Of a stretch of DNA of 8,841 bases, positions 1 through 5,347 are shown in pieces. The stretch covers positions 1 through 8,841 of the forward strand of contig CAMVGI010000037.1 of NCBI GenBank assembly GCA_947166955.1, given 5' to 3'. The first letter of the stretch is position 1. The number at the start of each line of letters is the position of its first letter. Made by a program: the position numbers and the translations under genes. The notes under the pieces are model-generated. The model searched no databases and had not been told where the DNA came from. It saw only the letters and a program-made list of their open reading frames with translations. The stretch comes from an uncultured Clostridia bacterium. GTDB taxonomy: Bacteria; Bacillota_A; Clostridia; Oscillospirales; Oscillospiraceae.

Positions 1-361
1 GGTGGCCGGCGTCGTGATGAACCGCGTGGAGGCGGCGGGCGGCGAATACGCCCGCATCGGGCAGGGGAGCATCCGGCGCATCATCATGCAGCCCGGGCAG
101 TTCGTATGCGCGCGCGACACGGTGGGCGGGGTTTACAACGCGCAGAATATTTACAACATGCGCCCGACCGAAGTACATTACGCCATTGCCGACTGGGCGA
201 TCGCGGGCAACCGCATTCCGGAGGTGGGCGAGGCGCTATGGTTCTTCAACCCCTATTCGCCGGACTGCCGCCCCAATTTTCCCACCACGGTCGGCGAGTT
301 CCGGGCGCGCATCGGCGACCACTGCTTCTATACGCCGACGCCGGCGTACTATGACACATAA
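1..361 (+). CDS. cwlJ: CwlJ-like spore cortex cell wall hydrolase, 5'-truncated
   Basis: This is the C-terminal ~120 residues of a cell wall hydrolase of the SleB/CwlJ type (Hydrolase_2 family). The frame is already open at base 2, so the start and the first part of the domain lie outside the window; the GTG at 2-4 is an internal valine. Family landmarks are visible: a VxNRV-type segment at the left edge, then IRRIIMQPGQF, then WFFNPYSPDC and a terminal GDHCFYTPTP. The last two match the way CwlJ ends (W-F/Y-F-x-P ... HCFYxPT) better than SleB. CwlJ-type enzymes degrade cortex peptidoglycan during spore germination and sit at the coat/cortex boundary. The gene directly downstream encodes a GerQ-like protein, the partner that CwlJ needs for spore localisation in Bacillus, which strongly supports the CwlJ assignment. 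The gap to gerQ is 15 nt, so the two are probably co-transcribed. Confidence 0.85.
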   Translation, partial: VAGVVMNRVEAAGGEYARIGQGSIRRIIMQPGQFVCARDTVGGVYNAQNIYNMRPTEVHYAIADWAIAGNRIPEVGEALWFFNPYSPDCRPNFPTTVGEFRARIGDHCFYTPTPAYYDT

Positions 362-376
362 TCCGGGAGGTATGTT

Positions 377-964
377 ATGATCGACATGACGATAGATATG
401 ACGGCGTCCGCGCCGACGACGAGCCACAACCATTTCCACGGCAACGGCAGCTGCGACGCCATGCGCGAGGCGAACAAGCGCGCCGACCACGCGAGCGGCA
501 TGGAAAGCGAGATCGCGCCCTATTACGGGAACGTTCCGCAGACGCAGGGCGGCATGGCGGGACGCGCCGCGGCGCAGCAGCAGCGGCAGAGCGGCGCGAT
601 GGCGGGCAGCGCCGCGCAGGGGCATGACGACCCGACGTACGGCACGCAGCACGAATGGACGTCCGTGCAGGAGGAAGGCATGAACAGTCTGCCGCAGGAC
701 AGCTTCGCGGAGCCGATGGACGCGGAGGAGGCGGCGCGCAACTCCTGGCGCGCGCTGCTTGCGCGCAACGTGGGGCGCAACGTGCTCGTGCGTTTTCTGA
801 TGGGCACGCAGAACCTCATCACCGTCGAGGGCGAGCTGTACGAGGTCGGCACGGATTACATCGTGATCTACCAGCCGCTCTGGGACAGCCACATCACCGC
901 CGACCTCTACTCGGTCAAGTTCGTGGAATTCCGCGAGCCGCCGGGGGTCATGACGCTGAATTAA
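377..964 (+). CDS. gerQ: GerQ-like spore coat protein
   Basis: This 195-residue protein has a long, low-complexity, probably disordered N-terminal half (His/Asn-rich around 16-25, Gln/Ala/Gly-rich around 56-82) and a compact C-terminal domain (about 122-186, W124 to REPP). That domain resembles the GerQ core, an Sm-like small beta fold: NVLVRFLMGTQNLITVEGEL, then a VGTDYIVI segment, then a YSVKFVEF strand. In Bacillus GerQ is needed to place CwlJ in the spore and is crosslinked into the coat by the transglutaminase Tgl. Here the cwlJ-like gene sits immediately upstream, reproducing the Bacillus cwlJ-gerQ pair. The start at 377 follows GGGAGG (365-370) by 6 nt; the ATG at 372 is out of frame and very close to the Shine-Dalgarno. 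Only two lysines (K34, K181) are present, unlike the lysine-rich N terminus of Bacillus GerQ. The N-terminal half alone would not identify the family; the call rests on the C-terminal domain and the neighbour. Confidence 0.8.
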   Translation: MIDMTIDMTASAPTTSHNHFHGNGSCDAMREANKRADHASGMESEIAPYYGNVPQTQGGMAGRAAAQQQRQSGAMAGSAAQGHDDPTYGTQHEWTSVQEEGMNSLPQDSFAEPMDAEEAARNSWRALLARNVGRNVLVRFLMGTQNLITVEGELYEVGTDYIVIYQPLWDSHITADLYSVKFVEFREPPGVMTLN

Positions 965-966
965 TT

Positions 967-1000
967 AAAAAGCTCTTTGCCGAAAGGCAAAGAGCTTTTT
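967..1000. terminator. Bidirectional terminator between convergent gerQ and rplT
   Basis: A perfect 15-bp inverted repeat (967-981 with 986-1000) closes a GAAA loop. The outer five pairs are A:T, so either strand gives a GC-containing stem followed by a T run. It starts 2 nt after the gerQ stop and ends 11 nt before the rplT stop. It probably ends both transcripts. Confidence 0.93.
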
Positions 1001-1011
1001 ATGTTCGGTTT

Positions 1012-1362
1012 TTACGCCTTCTGCGCGACCGCGACGAGCTTCGCGAACGCGGCGGGGTCGTTGATCGCCATTTCGCTGAGCATCTTGCGGTTGATGGAGA
1101 CGTTCGCCTGCTTGAGACCGTGCATGAACGTGGAATAGTTCATACCGTTGGCCTTGCACGCCGCGCTGATGCGGGTGATCCACAGCGAGCGGAAATCGCG
1201 CTTTCTGAGGCGGCGGCCGACGTAGGCGTAGGTCAGGGACTTCATGACCTGCTCGTTGGCCATCTTATAGTGACGGGACTTGTTGCCCCAATAACCCTTC
1301 GCGAGGCGGAGGGTCTTGTTCCTTCTCTTGCGCGTCATCATCGCGCCTTTTACACGTGCCAT
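1012..1362 (-). CDS. rplT: 50S ribosomal protein L20
   Basis: The 116-residue product begins [16 protein letters not shown] and contains [31 protein letters not shown] and a C-terminal [20 protein letters not shown] segment, all diagnostic of bacterial L20. The length is normal for the family. L20 binds 23S rRNA early in large-subunit assembly through its basic N-terminal extension. In Firmicutes it also represses its own operon by binding the infC leader mRNA. The start is set by GAAAGGAGC (1371-1379 on the minus strand). It is the last gene of infC-rpmI-rplT, 34 nt after rpmI, and ends at the shared hairpin at 967-1000. Sequence and context agree fully. Confidence 0.98.
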   Translation of the reverse strand: MARVKGAMMTRKRRNKTLRLAKGYWGNKSRHYKMANEQVMKSLTYAYVGRRLRKRDFRSLWITRISAACKANGMNYSTFMHGLKQANVSINRKMLSEMAINDPAAFAKLVAVAQKA

Positions 1363-1396
1363 ATCAATAAGCTCCTTTCAGCGTACTTTCGTAAAA

Positions 1397-1594
1397 TTAT
1401 TTGTAGGGGATCATCTTGTGGATGGTCTTTTCCTTCGTCACGTCGGCATAGCCGCCCTGACGCAGTCTGCGGGTACGCTTGGTGGGCTTCTTGGTGAGGA
1501 TGTGGCTCTTGAAGGCCTTGGCGACCTTGACCTTGCCGGTCTTGGTCAGGTTGAAGCGCTTCTTGGCGCCGCTGTGGCTTTTCAGCTTGGGCAT
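1397..1594 (-). CDS. rpmI: 50S ribosomal protein L35
   Basis: This 65-residue, highly basic protein starts [20 protein letters not shown] and ends IHKMIPYK, the full-length bacterial L35 pattern. L35 is a late-assembling large-subunit protein next to L20-bound rRNA. An AAAAGGAGT ribosome binding site lies 7 nt before the ATG (minus strand, 1602-1610). It sits in the middle of the infC-rpmI-rplT operon. The gap to the infC stop is 22 nt, or 33 nt to the ancestral infC stop at 1628. Confidence 0.98.
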   Translation of the reverse strand: MPKLKSHSGAKKRFNLTKTGKVKVAKAFKSHILTKKPTKRTRRLRQGGYADVTKEKTIHKMIPYK

Positions 1595-1616
1595 GGTGAT
1601 TACTCCTTTTTCAAAG

Positions 1617-2093
1617 TTATTCTTCTGTTACTTTCCGCCCTTGGGGGCAAGGAAGATGGACATGCTCGGCGAAGCGGAGTAGCAGGTCGCGTCCGATCTC
1701 GGTGTGCGCCATCTCGCGGCCGCGGAAACGCACAGAAACCTTGACGCGGTTGCCGTCAGTGAGGAACTTTTGGGCGTTTTTGAGCTTGGTATTGAAATCG
1801 CCGACGTCGATGCCGGGCGACATGCGCACTTCCTTGATCTCGACGACATGCTGGTTCTTGCGGGCTTCCTTCTCGCGCTTGCTCTGCTCGAAACGGAACT
1901 TGCCGTAGTCCATAAGCTTGCAAACGGGCGGATTGGCCTGCGGAGAAATCTTCACGAGGTCGAGGCCCTGCTCGTCGGCAATGCCCTGCGCCTGCGCGGC
2001 GGACATGATGCCGAGCTGCTCGCCGGAGGAACCGATCAGGCGAATCTCGCTGTCGCGAATCTCTTCGTTGAGCTGATGCACATTGCTGCTAAT
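1617..2093 (-). CDS. infC: Translation initiation factor IF-3, 3' end disrupted by a frame-changing deletion
   Basis: IF-3 binds the 30S subunit, prevents premature 50S joining and proofreads start codon and initiator tRNA. The N domain ([34 protein letters not shown]) and most of the C domain ([37 protein letters not shown]) are intact. After residue 144 the frame continues into 14 unrelated residues and stops at 1617-1619. The expected C terminus, [12 protein letters not shown], is encoded directly downstream in another frame, with its stop at 1628-1630. About 16-19 conserved residues between the two parts (the segment usually like GTVEKAPKMEGR) are missing. The start is ATT at 2091-2093, giving [11 protein letters not shown], 8 nt after GGGGGTG (2101-2107). 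AUU is the classic rare infC start; no in-frame ATG gives a family-like N terminus. infC is normally essential, so this may be an assembly error rather than a real pseudogene. Confidence 0.88.
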   Translation of the reverse strand: MSSNVHQLNEEIRDSEIRLIGSSGEQLGIMSAAQAQGIADEQGLDLVKISPQANPPVCKLMDYGKFRFEQSKREKEARKNQHVVEIKEVRMSPGIDVGDFNTKLKNAQKFLTDGNRVKVSVRFRGREMAHTEIGRDLLLRFAEHVHLPCPQGRKVTEE

Positions 2094-2100
2094 ACCGAAG

Positions 2101-2256
2101 CACCCCCAAAAATAGATTTTACGCAAAGAAAAACGAGCGCGTCGCCGCACCCGTAAAACAAACGCAAAGTCGCCCGCAAGCGGGCTTCTTCGCACTTGAT
2201 TGACCCTTTCGCTTCGCTGAGGGTGAGAACGGATGCGCCGTCCTTCTTTGTTTTGC
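2101..2256 (-). promoter_or_regulatory. infC leader RNA with candidate L20-type attenuator
   Basis: About 160 nt lie between the predicted transcription start and the infC ATT. Read on the minus strand the leader folds into successive hairpins: GGACGG/CCGUUC (2227-2243), ACCCU/AGGGU (2203-2224), then a two-part stem over 2162-2195. The two-part stem has an outer GUGCGAAG/CUUUGCGU helix and an inner GCCCG-CUUG-CGGGC helix, separated by an AA/GA internal loop. An intrinsic terminator (2129-2154) follows. In Bacillus the infC-rpmI-rplT leader is controlled by L20 through transcription attenuation; the same role here is inferred from position and structure. I cannot show the L20-binding fold from sequence alone. 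Confidence 0.65.
2125..2154 (-). terminator. Intrinsic terminator inside the infC leader (attenuator)
   Basis: The RNA reads ACGGGUGCG-GCGA-CGCGCUCGU followed by UUUUCUUU. This is a 9-bp stem (two wobble pairs) with a GNRA loop and a U tract, lying 31 nt upstream of the infC start and well downstream of the promoter. There is no gene ending here on this strand, so it is most simply read as an attenuator of the operon. Confidence 0.75.
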
Positions 2257-2262
2257 GAACGC

Positions 2263-2291
2263 ATGTTACCACGGGTTTCGCGCTTTGTCAA
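2263..2291 (-). promoter_or_regulatory. Sigma-A promoter of infC-rpmI-rplT
   Basis: On the minus strand a perfect -35 TTGACA (2286-2291) is separated by exactly 17 nt from a -10 TAACAT (2263-2268). Transcription would start near 2256. Confidence 0.85.
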
Positions 2292-2397
2292 GCATTTTTT
2301 CGCATCCTGCTTCAAAATTTTTCCATTCCGCATATTTTCCGGCCGCGACGGCAACACTATGTCCTGTAGCAGAACGCCGGAAAGGAGGCTTGATGGC

Positions 2398-2493
2398 ATG
2401 AAGAACAACCAGAACCAGAACAACAACCAGAATAACAACAATAACCAGAACAACAACCAGAACACCGAGCACAGCCAGCAGAACTGCAAGTAA
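2398..2493 (+). CDS. Asn/Gln-rich 31-residue microprotein
   Basis: The protein is [10 protein letters not shown] followed by further N/Q tracts (about two thirds of residues are Asn or Gln) and a different tail, TEHSQQNCK, with one cysteine. I do not recognise a function. The case for a real gene is the context: AAAGGAGG (2381-2388), an almost ideal Shine-Dalgarno, lies 9 nt before the ATG, and a strong hairpin follows the TAA. The ATG at 2393 is followed by a stop after two codons and is not used. Upstream (2294-2380) is AT-rich and could hold a weak promoter such as TTCAAA at 2311 with TATTTT at 2333, but nothing convincing. Short Asn/Gln-rich proteins occur in Clostridia, but I know of no assigned role. 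There is no signal peptide or membrane segment. Codons are almost only AAC/AAT and CAG, so repeat expansion could change its length. Confidence 0.7.
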   Translation: MKNNQNQNNNQNNNNNQNNNQNTEHSQQNCK

Positions 2494-2501
2494 GCAGCCG
2501 G

Positions 2502-2531
2502 AAGGGAAACGCGCTGCGACGCGTTTCCTTT
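2502..2531 (+). terminator. Terminator after the Asn/Gln-rich microprotein
   Basis: GGAAACGCG (2505-2513) pairs perfectly with CGCGTTTCC (2520-2528) around a 6-nt loop, and AAG/TTT extends the base. The T run after the stem is short (TTTACAT), so termination may be partial. Confidence 0.75.
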
Positions 2532-2540
2532 ACATAACAC

Positions 2541-2569
2541 TTGCTTTTCCCACGGGGATACGATACAAT
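2541..2569 (+). promoter_or_regulatory. Sigma-A promoter of the COG2426-phosphodiesterase pair
   Basis: TTGCTT (2541-2546), a 17-nt spacer, then TACAAT (2564-2569). The predicted start near 2576 leaves no room for a ribosome binding site before the GTG at 2579 or ATG at 2582, which favours the ATG at 2618 as the translation start. Confidence 0.7.
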
Positions 2570-2617
2570 ATTAGCCGCGTGATGCGCACAGAACAGACAG
2601 AAAGGGCAGCGCGGTCT

Positions 2618-3115
2618 ATGATGCAGGCGGTATCGGTATGGCTCCACGGCACGGCGGCGGGGAAGTTCCTGCTCACCATGCTTATCTCCATGGTGCCAGT
2701 TCTTGAACTGCGCGCCGGCGTGCCGGCGGGCGTCGCGATGGGGCTGTCGCCGGCGATGGCGCTGCTTGCCGGCGTGATTGGCAACATGATCCCCGTGCCG
2801 TTTGTGATCCGGTTTATCCGCAAGGCGTTCAAATGGGTGCGGATACATATTCCCAAGCTCGGCGGCTTTGTCGACCGGCTGGAGGCGCGCGCCTATCGCA
2901 AGATCGAGAGCAGGAACCTGCTGCGCTATGAGGCGTGGGGGCTTTTGCTGTTCGTCGCGATCCCGCTGCCCGGCACGGGCGCGTGGACGGGGTCGCTGAT
3001 CGCGGCGCTGATGGACCTGCGGATCAAAAACGCCGTGCCGGTCATCTTCATCGGCGTGGTGATCGCGGGGCTTATCATGACGGCGCTGACCTATGGGGTG
3101 AGTTCGATCCTGTGA
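2618..3115 (+). CDS. COG2426 family integral membrane protein ('small multi-drug export' family)
   Basis: This is a 165-residue hydrophobic protein of the family named Sm_multidrug_ex (PF06695/COG2426). Landmarks are VPVLELRAGVPAG (26-38) in the first half, NMIPVPFVIRFI (56-67), a basic amphipathic stretch (68-100), then FVAIPLPGTGAWTGSLIAA (112-130) and a last helix (139-163). Both the ELRAGVP and IPLPGTGAWTG motifs are polar/proline-glycine segments inside hydrophobic surroundings, as in re-entrant loops. The family name is historical; transport of drugs is not established and I would not infer a substrate. The start at 2618 is chosen because the promoter places the transcript start near 2576 and AAAGGG (2601-2606) lies 11 nt upstream; starts at 2579 (GTG) or 2582 are the alternatives. 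Its TGA overlaps the GTG of the next gene (GTGA, 3112-3115), implying translational coupling. Confidence 0.8.
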   Translation: MMQAVSVWLHGTAAGKFLLTMLISMVPVLELRAGVPAGVAMGLSPAMALLAGVIGNMIPVPFVIRFIRKAFKWVRIHIPKLGGFVDRLEARAYRKIESRNLLRYEAWGLLLFVAIPLPGTGAWTGSLIAALMDLRIKNAVPVIFIGVVIAGLIMTALTYGVSSIL

Positions 3116-3603
3116 GTACTTTGGTTTTGGTGGTCTCCGATTCCCACGGAGAGTTGGAGAATATGTGCCGCGCCGTGGAGTTGACGCGTCCGCGGATGAT
3201 CCTGCACCTCGGCGACGGCTGGCGCGACGCGGAGAAGCTGATGCAGCGCTATCCGGAACTGCCGCTGGAACGCGTGCCGGGCAACTGCGACTACGCCTGC
3301 TTCGGCGAGCGCGCGGAGCGCGTCCTGGAGATCGACGGCGCGCGCGTGATGATGTGCCACGGGCATACGCTCGGCGTCAAGACCGACCTCGGCATGCTGC
3401 TGCGCGCGGCGATCGAGCGCGGCGCGGACGCGGTGCTGTTCGGGCATACGCACAAGCCCTTCGTCGATATTCGCCGCGGCATCGTCCTGCTCAATCCGGG
3501 CAGCATCAAAAACCCGCTCCGCCCCACCTACGGCACGCTGACGATCGCGGACGGGAAGTGCGTCGCCGCGACCCATGTGCTGGAGGCGGCGGGGAGGACT
3601 TAA
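3112..3603 (+). CDS. YfcE/MJ0936 family metallophosphoesterase
   Basis: The 163-residue protein is a complete calcineurin-like phosphoesterase of the YfcE/MJ0936 phosphodiesterase family. All dinuclear-metal motifs are present in order: SDSHG (9-13), HLGD (32-35), GNCD (57-60), MCHGH (81-85) and GHTHKP (111-116). Family members hydrolyse phosphodiesters with Mn or similar metals in vitro; the natural substrate is generally unknown. The start is GTG at 3112, overlapping the TGA of the membrane protein by four bases, with GGGGTG (3095-3100) as the likely ribosome binding site. A later start would lose part of the first metal motif. It is the second gene of a two-gene transcription unit ending at the hairpin at 3636-3667. 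Confidence 0.93.
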   Translation: MSTLVLVVSDSHGELENMCRAVELTRPRMILHLGDGWRDAEKLMQRYPELPLERVPGNCDYACFGERAERVLEIDGARVMMCHGHTLGVKTDLGMLLRAAIERGADAVLFGHTHKPFVDIRRGIVLLNPGSIKNPLRPTYGTLTIADGKCVAATHVLEAAGRT

Positions 3604-3635
3604 GTTGACATAAAACTTATAGTTTACATAACGAC

Positions 3636-3667
3636 AAGCGGTCCCACCGTCGGCGGGGCCGCTTTCA
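3636..3667 (+). terminator. Terminator after the metallophosphoesterase gene
   Basis: AAGCGGTCCC (3636-3645) pairs with GGGGCCGCTT (3655-3664, one G:T pair) around a 9-nt loop, followed by TTTCATATTTT. It lies about 30 nt after the phosphoesterase stop. Confidence 0.8.
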
Positions 3668-3712
3668 TATTTTCGGCGCGTCGGGGCAAACTTCCCAAAA
3701 AGGAGGTTTGCC

Positions 3713-4399
3713 ATGGCGACCGCTTTCGTTCGCACCATATTGCTGTATTTTATCCTCATCGTCGGCCTGCGCGCGATGGGAAAGCGCCAGATCGGGGAGC
3801 TGGAGCCGATCGAGCTGGTGCTCACGCTGCTTATCTCCGACCTCGCCTCCGTGCCGATGCAGGATTTCGGCATCCCGCTCGTGAACGGCGTGATCCCGAT
3901 TTTGACGCTGCTGTCGCTTTCCATGCTGCTCTCGTTTTTCTCGATGCGCAGCATCCGTTTTCACCGCCTTGTCTGCGGCAATCCGACCACGCTCGTCGAA
4001 AACGGCGTCATCCGGCAGGACGCGCTGCGCCGCAACCGCTTCACGCTCGACGAGCTTTTGGAGGAGCTGCGCGCCCAGGGCGTGACCGACCTCACGACCG
4101 TCAAATATGCGGTGCTGGAGACGAACGGACAGCTTTCGGTGCTGCTGCGCGCGGACGAATCGCCCGCGACGCCGAAGCAGCTCGGGCGTCCGGTGAAGGA
4201 CGACGTTTGGCTGCCGGCGGTGCTGGTCAACGACGGGCGCGTGCTGAAAAACAGCCTGCGCGACAGGGGACTGGACGAGGCGTGGCTCGACAGGACGCTC
4301 CGCGACCGCGGATTCCGCGACGCGCGGGAGGTGCTGCTGCTGACCGTGGACGGCGCGGGTAAGGTTCTGTGCGTCGGAAAGGAGGGCGGAGGAAGGTGA
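3713..4399 (+). CDS. DUF421 domain-containing membrane protein, YetF type
   Basis: This 228-residue protein matches the YetF/YkjA/YrbG group (DUF421). Three N-terminal membrane helices are visible (about 5-20, 33-48 and 58-78) with the conserved MGKRQIGEL loop at 22-30 between the first two. A soluble domain follows: GNPTTLVENGVI (89-100), FTLDELLEELRAQGV (110-124) and a VKYAVLETNGQLSVL strand region (130-144). The length is close to Bacillus YetF. The family is membrane-anchored with a cytoplasmic domain, and in Bacillus spores relatives have been linked to the spore membrane; a precise biochemical role is not known to me. The start is fixed by AAGGAGG (3701-3707), 6 nt before the ATG. The stop overlaps the next gene (GTGA, 4396-4399), a DUF4363 protein, a pairing frequent in Clostridia. 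Confidence 0.88.
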   Translation: MATAFVRTILLYFILIVGLRAMGKRQIGELEPIELVLTLLISDLASVPMQDFGIPLVNGVIPILTLLSLSMLLSFFSMRSIRFHRLVCGNPTTLVENGVIRQDALRRNRFTLDELLEELRAQGVTDLTTVKYAVLETNGQLSVLLRADESPATPKQLGRPVKDDVWLPAVLVNDGRVLKNSLRDRGLDEAWLDRTLRDRGFRDAREVLLLTVDGAGKVLCVGKEGGGR

Positions 4400-4776
4400 A
4401 GTACTTCTGGTTTCCCATCGCCCTTTTGGCGCTGCTGCTTGCCGCTACGCTTTGGGCAGGCGCGGCGGTGCGCGATACCGTCGAACCGTGGTGCGCGGCG
4501 CTTACGTCGGCGTCGGACGCCGCGCGGCGGGGGGATTGGGACGCGGCGGAGCGCGCGCTCCATACGGTGGAGACGGCGTGGGAGCGGACGAGCGCGCTCT
4601 ACCACACCTTCATCGAGCACGACGAGCTGGACGACGCCGAGGAACTGCTCACGCGCGCCCGCTCGGCGCTCTCCGCGCGGGACGGCGCGGCGTTTGCGGC
4701 GGAAACGGGCGCACTGATAACACAGCTTCGCGTGATCGCGGAGATGCAGGGCCTGAGCGTGCAGAACGTGTTGTAA
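4396..4776 (+). CDS. DUF4363 family protein
   Basis: The product has 126 residues with one N-terminal hydrophobic helix (about 4-24), probably a signal anchor, and an otherwise helical, Ala/Glu/Arg-rich body. The WERTSALYHTFIEHDELDDAEELLTRARSAL segment is the recognisable DUF4363 core. Its function is unknown. The GTG start overlaps the stop of the upstream DUF421 gene by four bases and uses GGAGGG (4381-4386), 9 nt upstream; starting further upstream would only add DUF421 shadow residues. Tight coupling suggests that the two proteins are made in a fixed ratio and may act together at the membrane. Tandem stops (TAATAA) are followed at once by a terminator. The family call rests on the membrane anchor, this motif and the DUF421 neighbour. 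Confidence 0.78.
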   Translation: MKYFWFPIALLALLLAATLWAGAAVRDTVEPWCAALTSASDAARRGDWDAAERALHTVETAWERTSALYHTFIEHDELDDAEELLTRARSALSARDGAAFAAETGALITQLRVIAEMQGLSVQNVL

Positions 4777-4778
4777 TA

Positions 4779-4810
4779 AAGAAGGGACGCGCCACGGCGC
4801 ATCCCTTCTT
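4779..4810. terminator. Bidirectional terminator between DUF4363 and the SprT-like gene
   Basis: AAGAAGGGA (4779-4787) pairs perfectly with TCCCTTCTT (4802-4810). After one C/A mismatch the stem continues with GCGC/GCGC (4789-4792 with 4797-4800). T-rich ends occur on both sides, so it can serve both converging transcripts. Confidence 0.85.
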
Positions 4811-4825
4811 GCCTTTATAACTAAC

Positions 4826-5344
4826 TTATAACTTTTCCACCGCAAAGCGGTGCCCCTTGCAATGCGGGCAGGTGCAGCGCCACGAGCCGCCGCGCTCGAC
4901 GAGACGGAGCACCTTGGCGCGGCGCTTGTAGTCCCACGTTTCGCCGCAGACGAGGCAGCGCAGACGGTAGCGGTACGGCTCCTCGCGCCGCGCGCGTCCG
5001 GCGGGGGCGAGGGAAGGGTCACAGCAGCGCTCCGGCGCGCAGCCGACCTCAAGGCAGGCCGCCTTCCACAGCCCGTCGTGCCCGTGCCGCTCGCGCGGAC
5101 GGCGCAGCTTGACGAGGGCGTGGGCGTACTCGTGGCGGATCGTGTCGTAGAACACGTCGTCGGCGGCGTCCATCACGAAATCGGAGATGGTGACGCACTC
5201 GACGGTATTGCCCGCGTATTTGCAGCTTCCCAGCCGCTTCGACGCACGCGTGGAGACGCGAAGCGCGACCGGCTTCGTGTCAACGCCGCACAGAGCGTCG
5301 AGCCGGTCGTATTCGCGGCGGACGTCTTCAATGGTATGGAGCAA
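4826..5344 (-). CDS. SprT-like zinc metallopeptidase domain protein
   Basis: The 172-residue protein has a zincin motif HEYAH (71-75) preceded by DDVFYDTIR, and a third histidine in HGHDGLWK (H89, four residues before Trp, as in SprT HGxxW patterns). A C-terminal zinc-ribbon-like region follows: CLVC (130-133) and CTCPHC (157-162). This is the SprT/Spartan-like fold; eukaryotic Spartan degrades DNA-protein crosslinks, while bacterial SprT-like substrates are largely unknown. The start is TTG at 5342-5344, only 3 nt after the nrdR stop, with no good Shine-Dalgarno, so translation probably depends on ribosomes finishing nrdR. The next ATG (residue 58) would remove much of the domain. It appears to be the second gene of an nrdR operon and ends at the 4779-4810 hairpin. 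The residues 103-123 linker is Pro/Arg-rich. Confidence 0.82.
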   Translation of the reverse strand: MLHTIEDVRREYDRLDALCGVDTKPVALRVSTRASKRLGSCKYAGNTVECVTISDFVMDAADDVFYDTIRHEYAHALVKLRRPRERHGHDGLWKAACLEVGCAPERCCDPSLAPAGRARREEPYRYRLRCLVCGETWDYKRRAKVLRLVERGGSWRCTCPHCKGHRFAVEKL

Positions 5345-5347
5345 GGC

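Noticed and set aside
1617..1667. Programmed ribosomal frameshift in infC
   Set aside because: The second frame carries the correct ending, but about 16-19 conserved residues are absent from both frames, so a shift could not produce normal IF-3. There is also no slippery heptamer with a downstream structure.
2330..2359. Sporulation-type (sigma-G-like) promoter before the Asn/Gln-rich gene: GCATA at 2330 with AACACTA at 2353
   Set aside because: The spacing is acceptable, but the -10 has two mismatches at important positions. The evidence is too weak to list as a feature.
2398..2470. CRISPR-like or satellite array in the AACAACCAG-type repeats
   Set aside because: The repeats are codon-level Asn/Gln runs of irregular period inside a short reading frame, with no spacers.
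2094..2540. Hydrophobic N-terminal extension of infC (runs of Leu, Phe, Trp)
   Set aside because: The open frame continues upstream of the ATT start, but that part crosses the promoter and is antisense to the Asn/Gln codon repeat, which produces the hydrophobic run. It is not a membrane domain.
3605..3634. Possible promoter for the DUF421 gene: TTGACA at 3605 with CATAAC at 3627
   Set aside because: The -10 is poor, and the transcript would begin at the terminator hairpin (3636-3667). The TTGACA is probably by chance, although I then see no clear promoter for the DUF421 pair.
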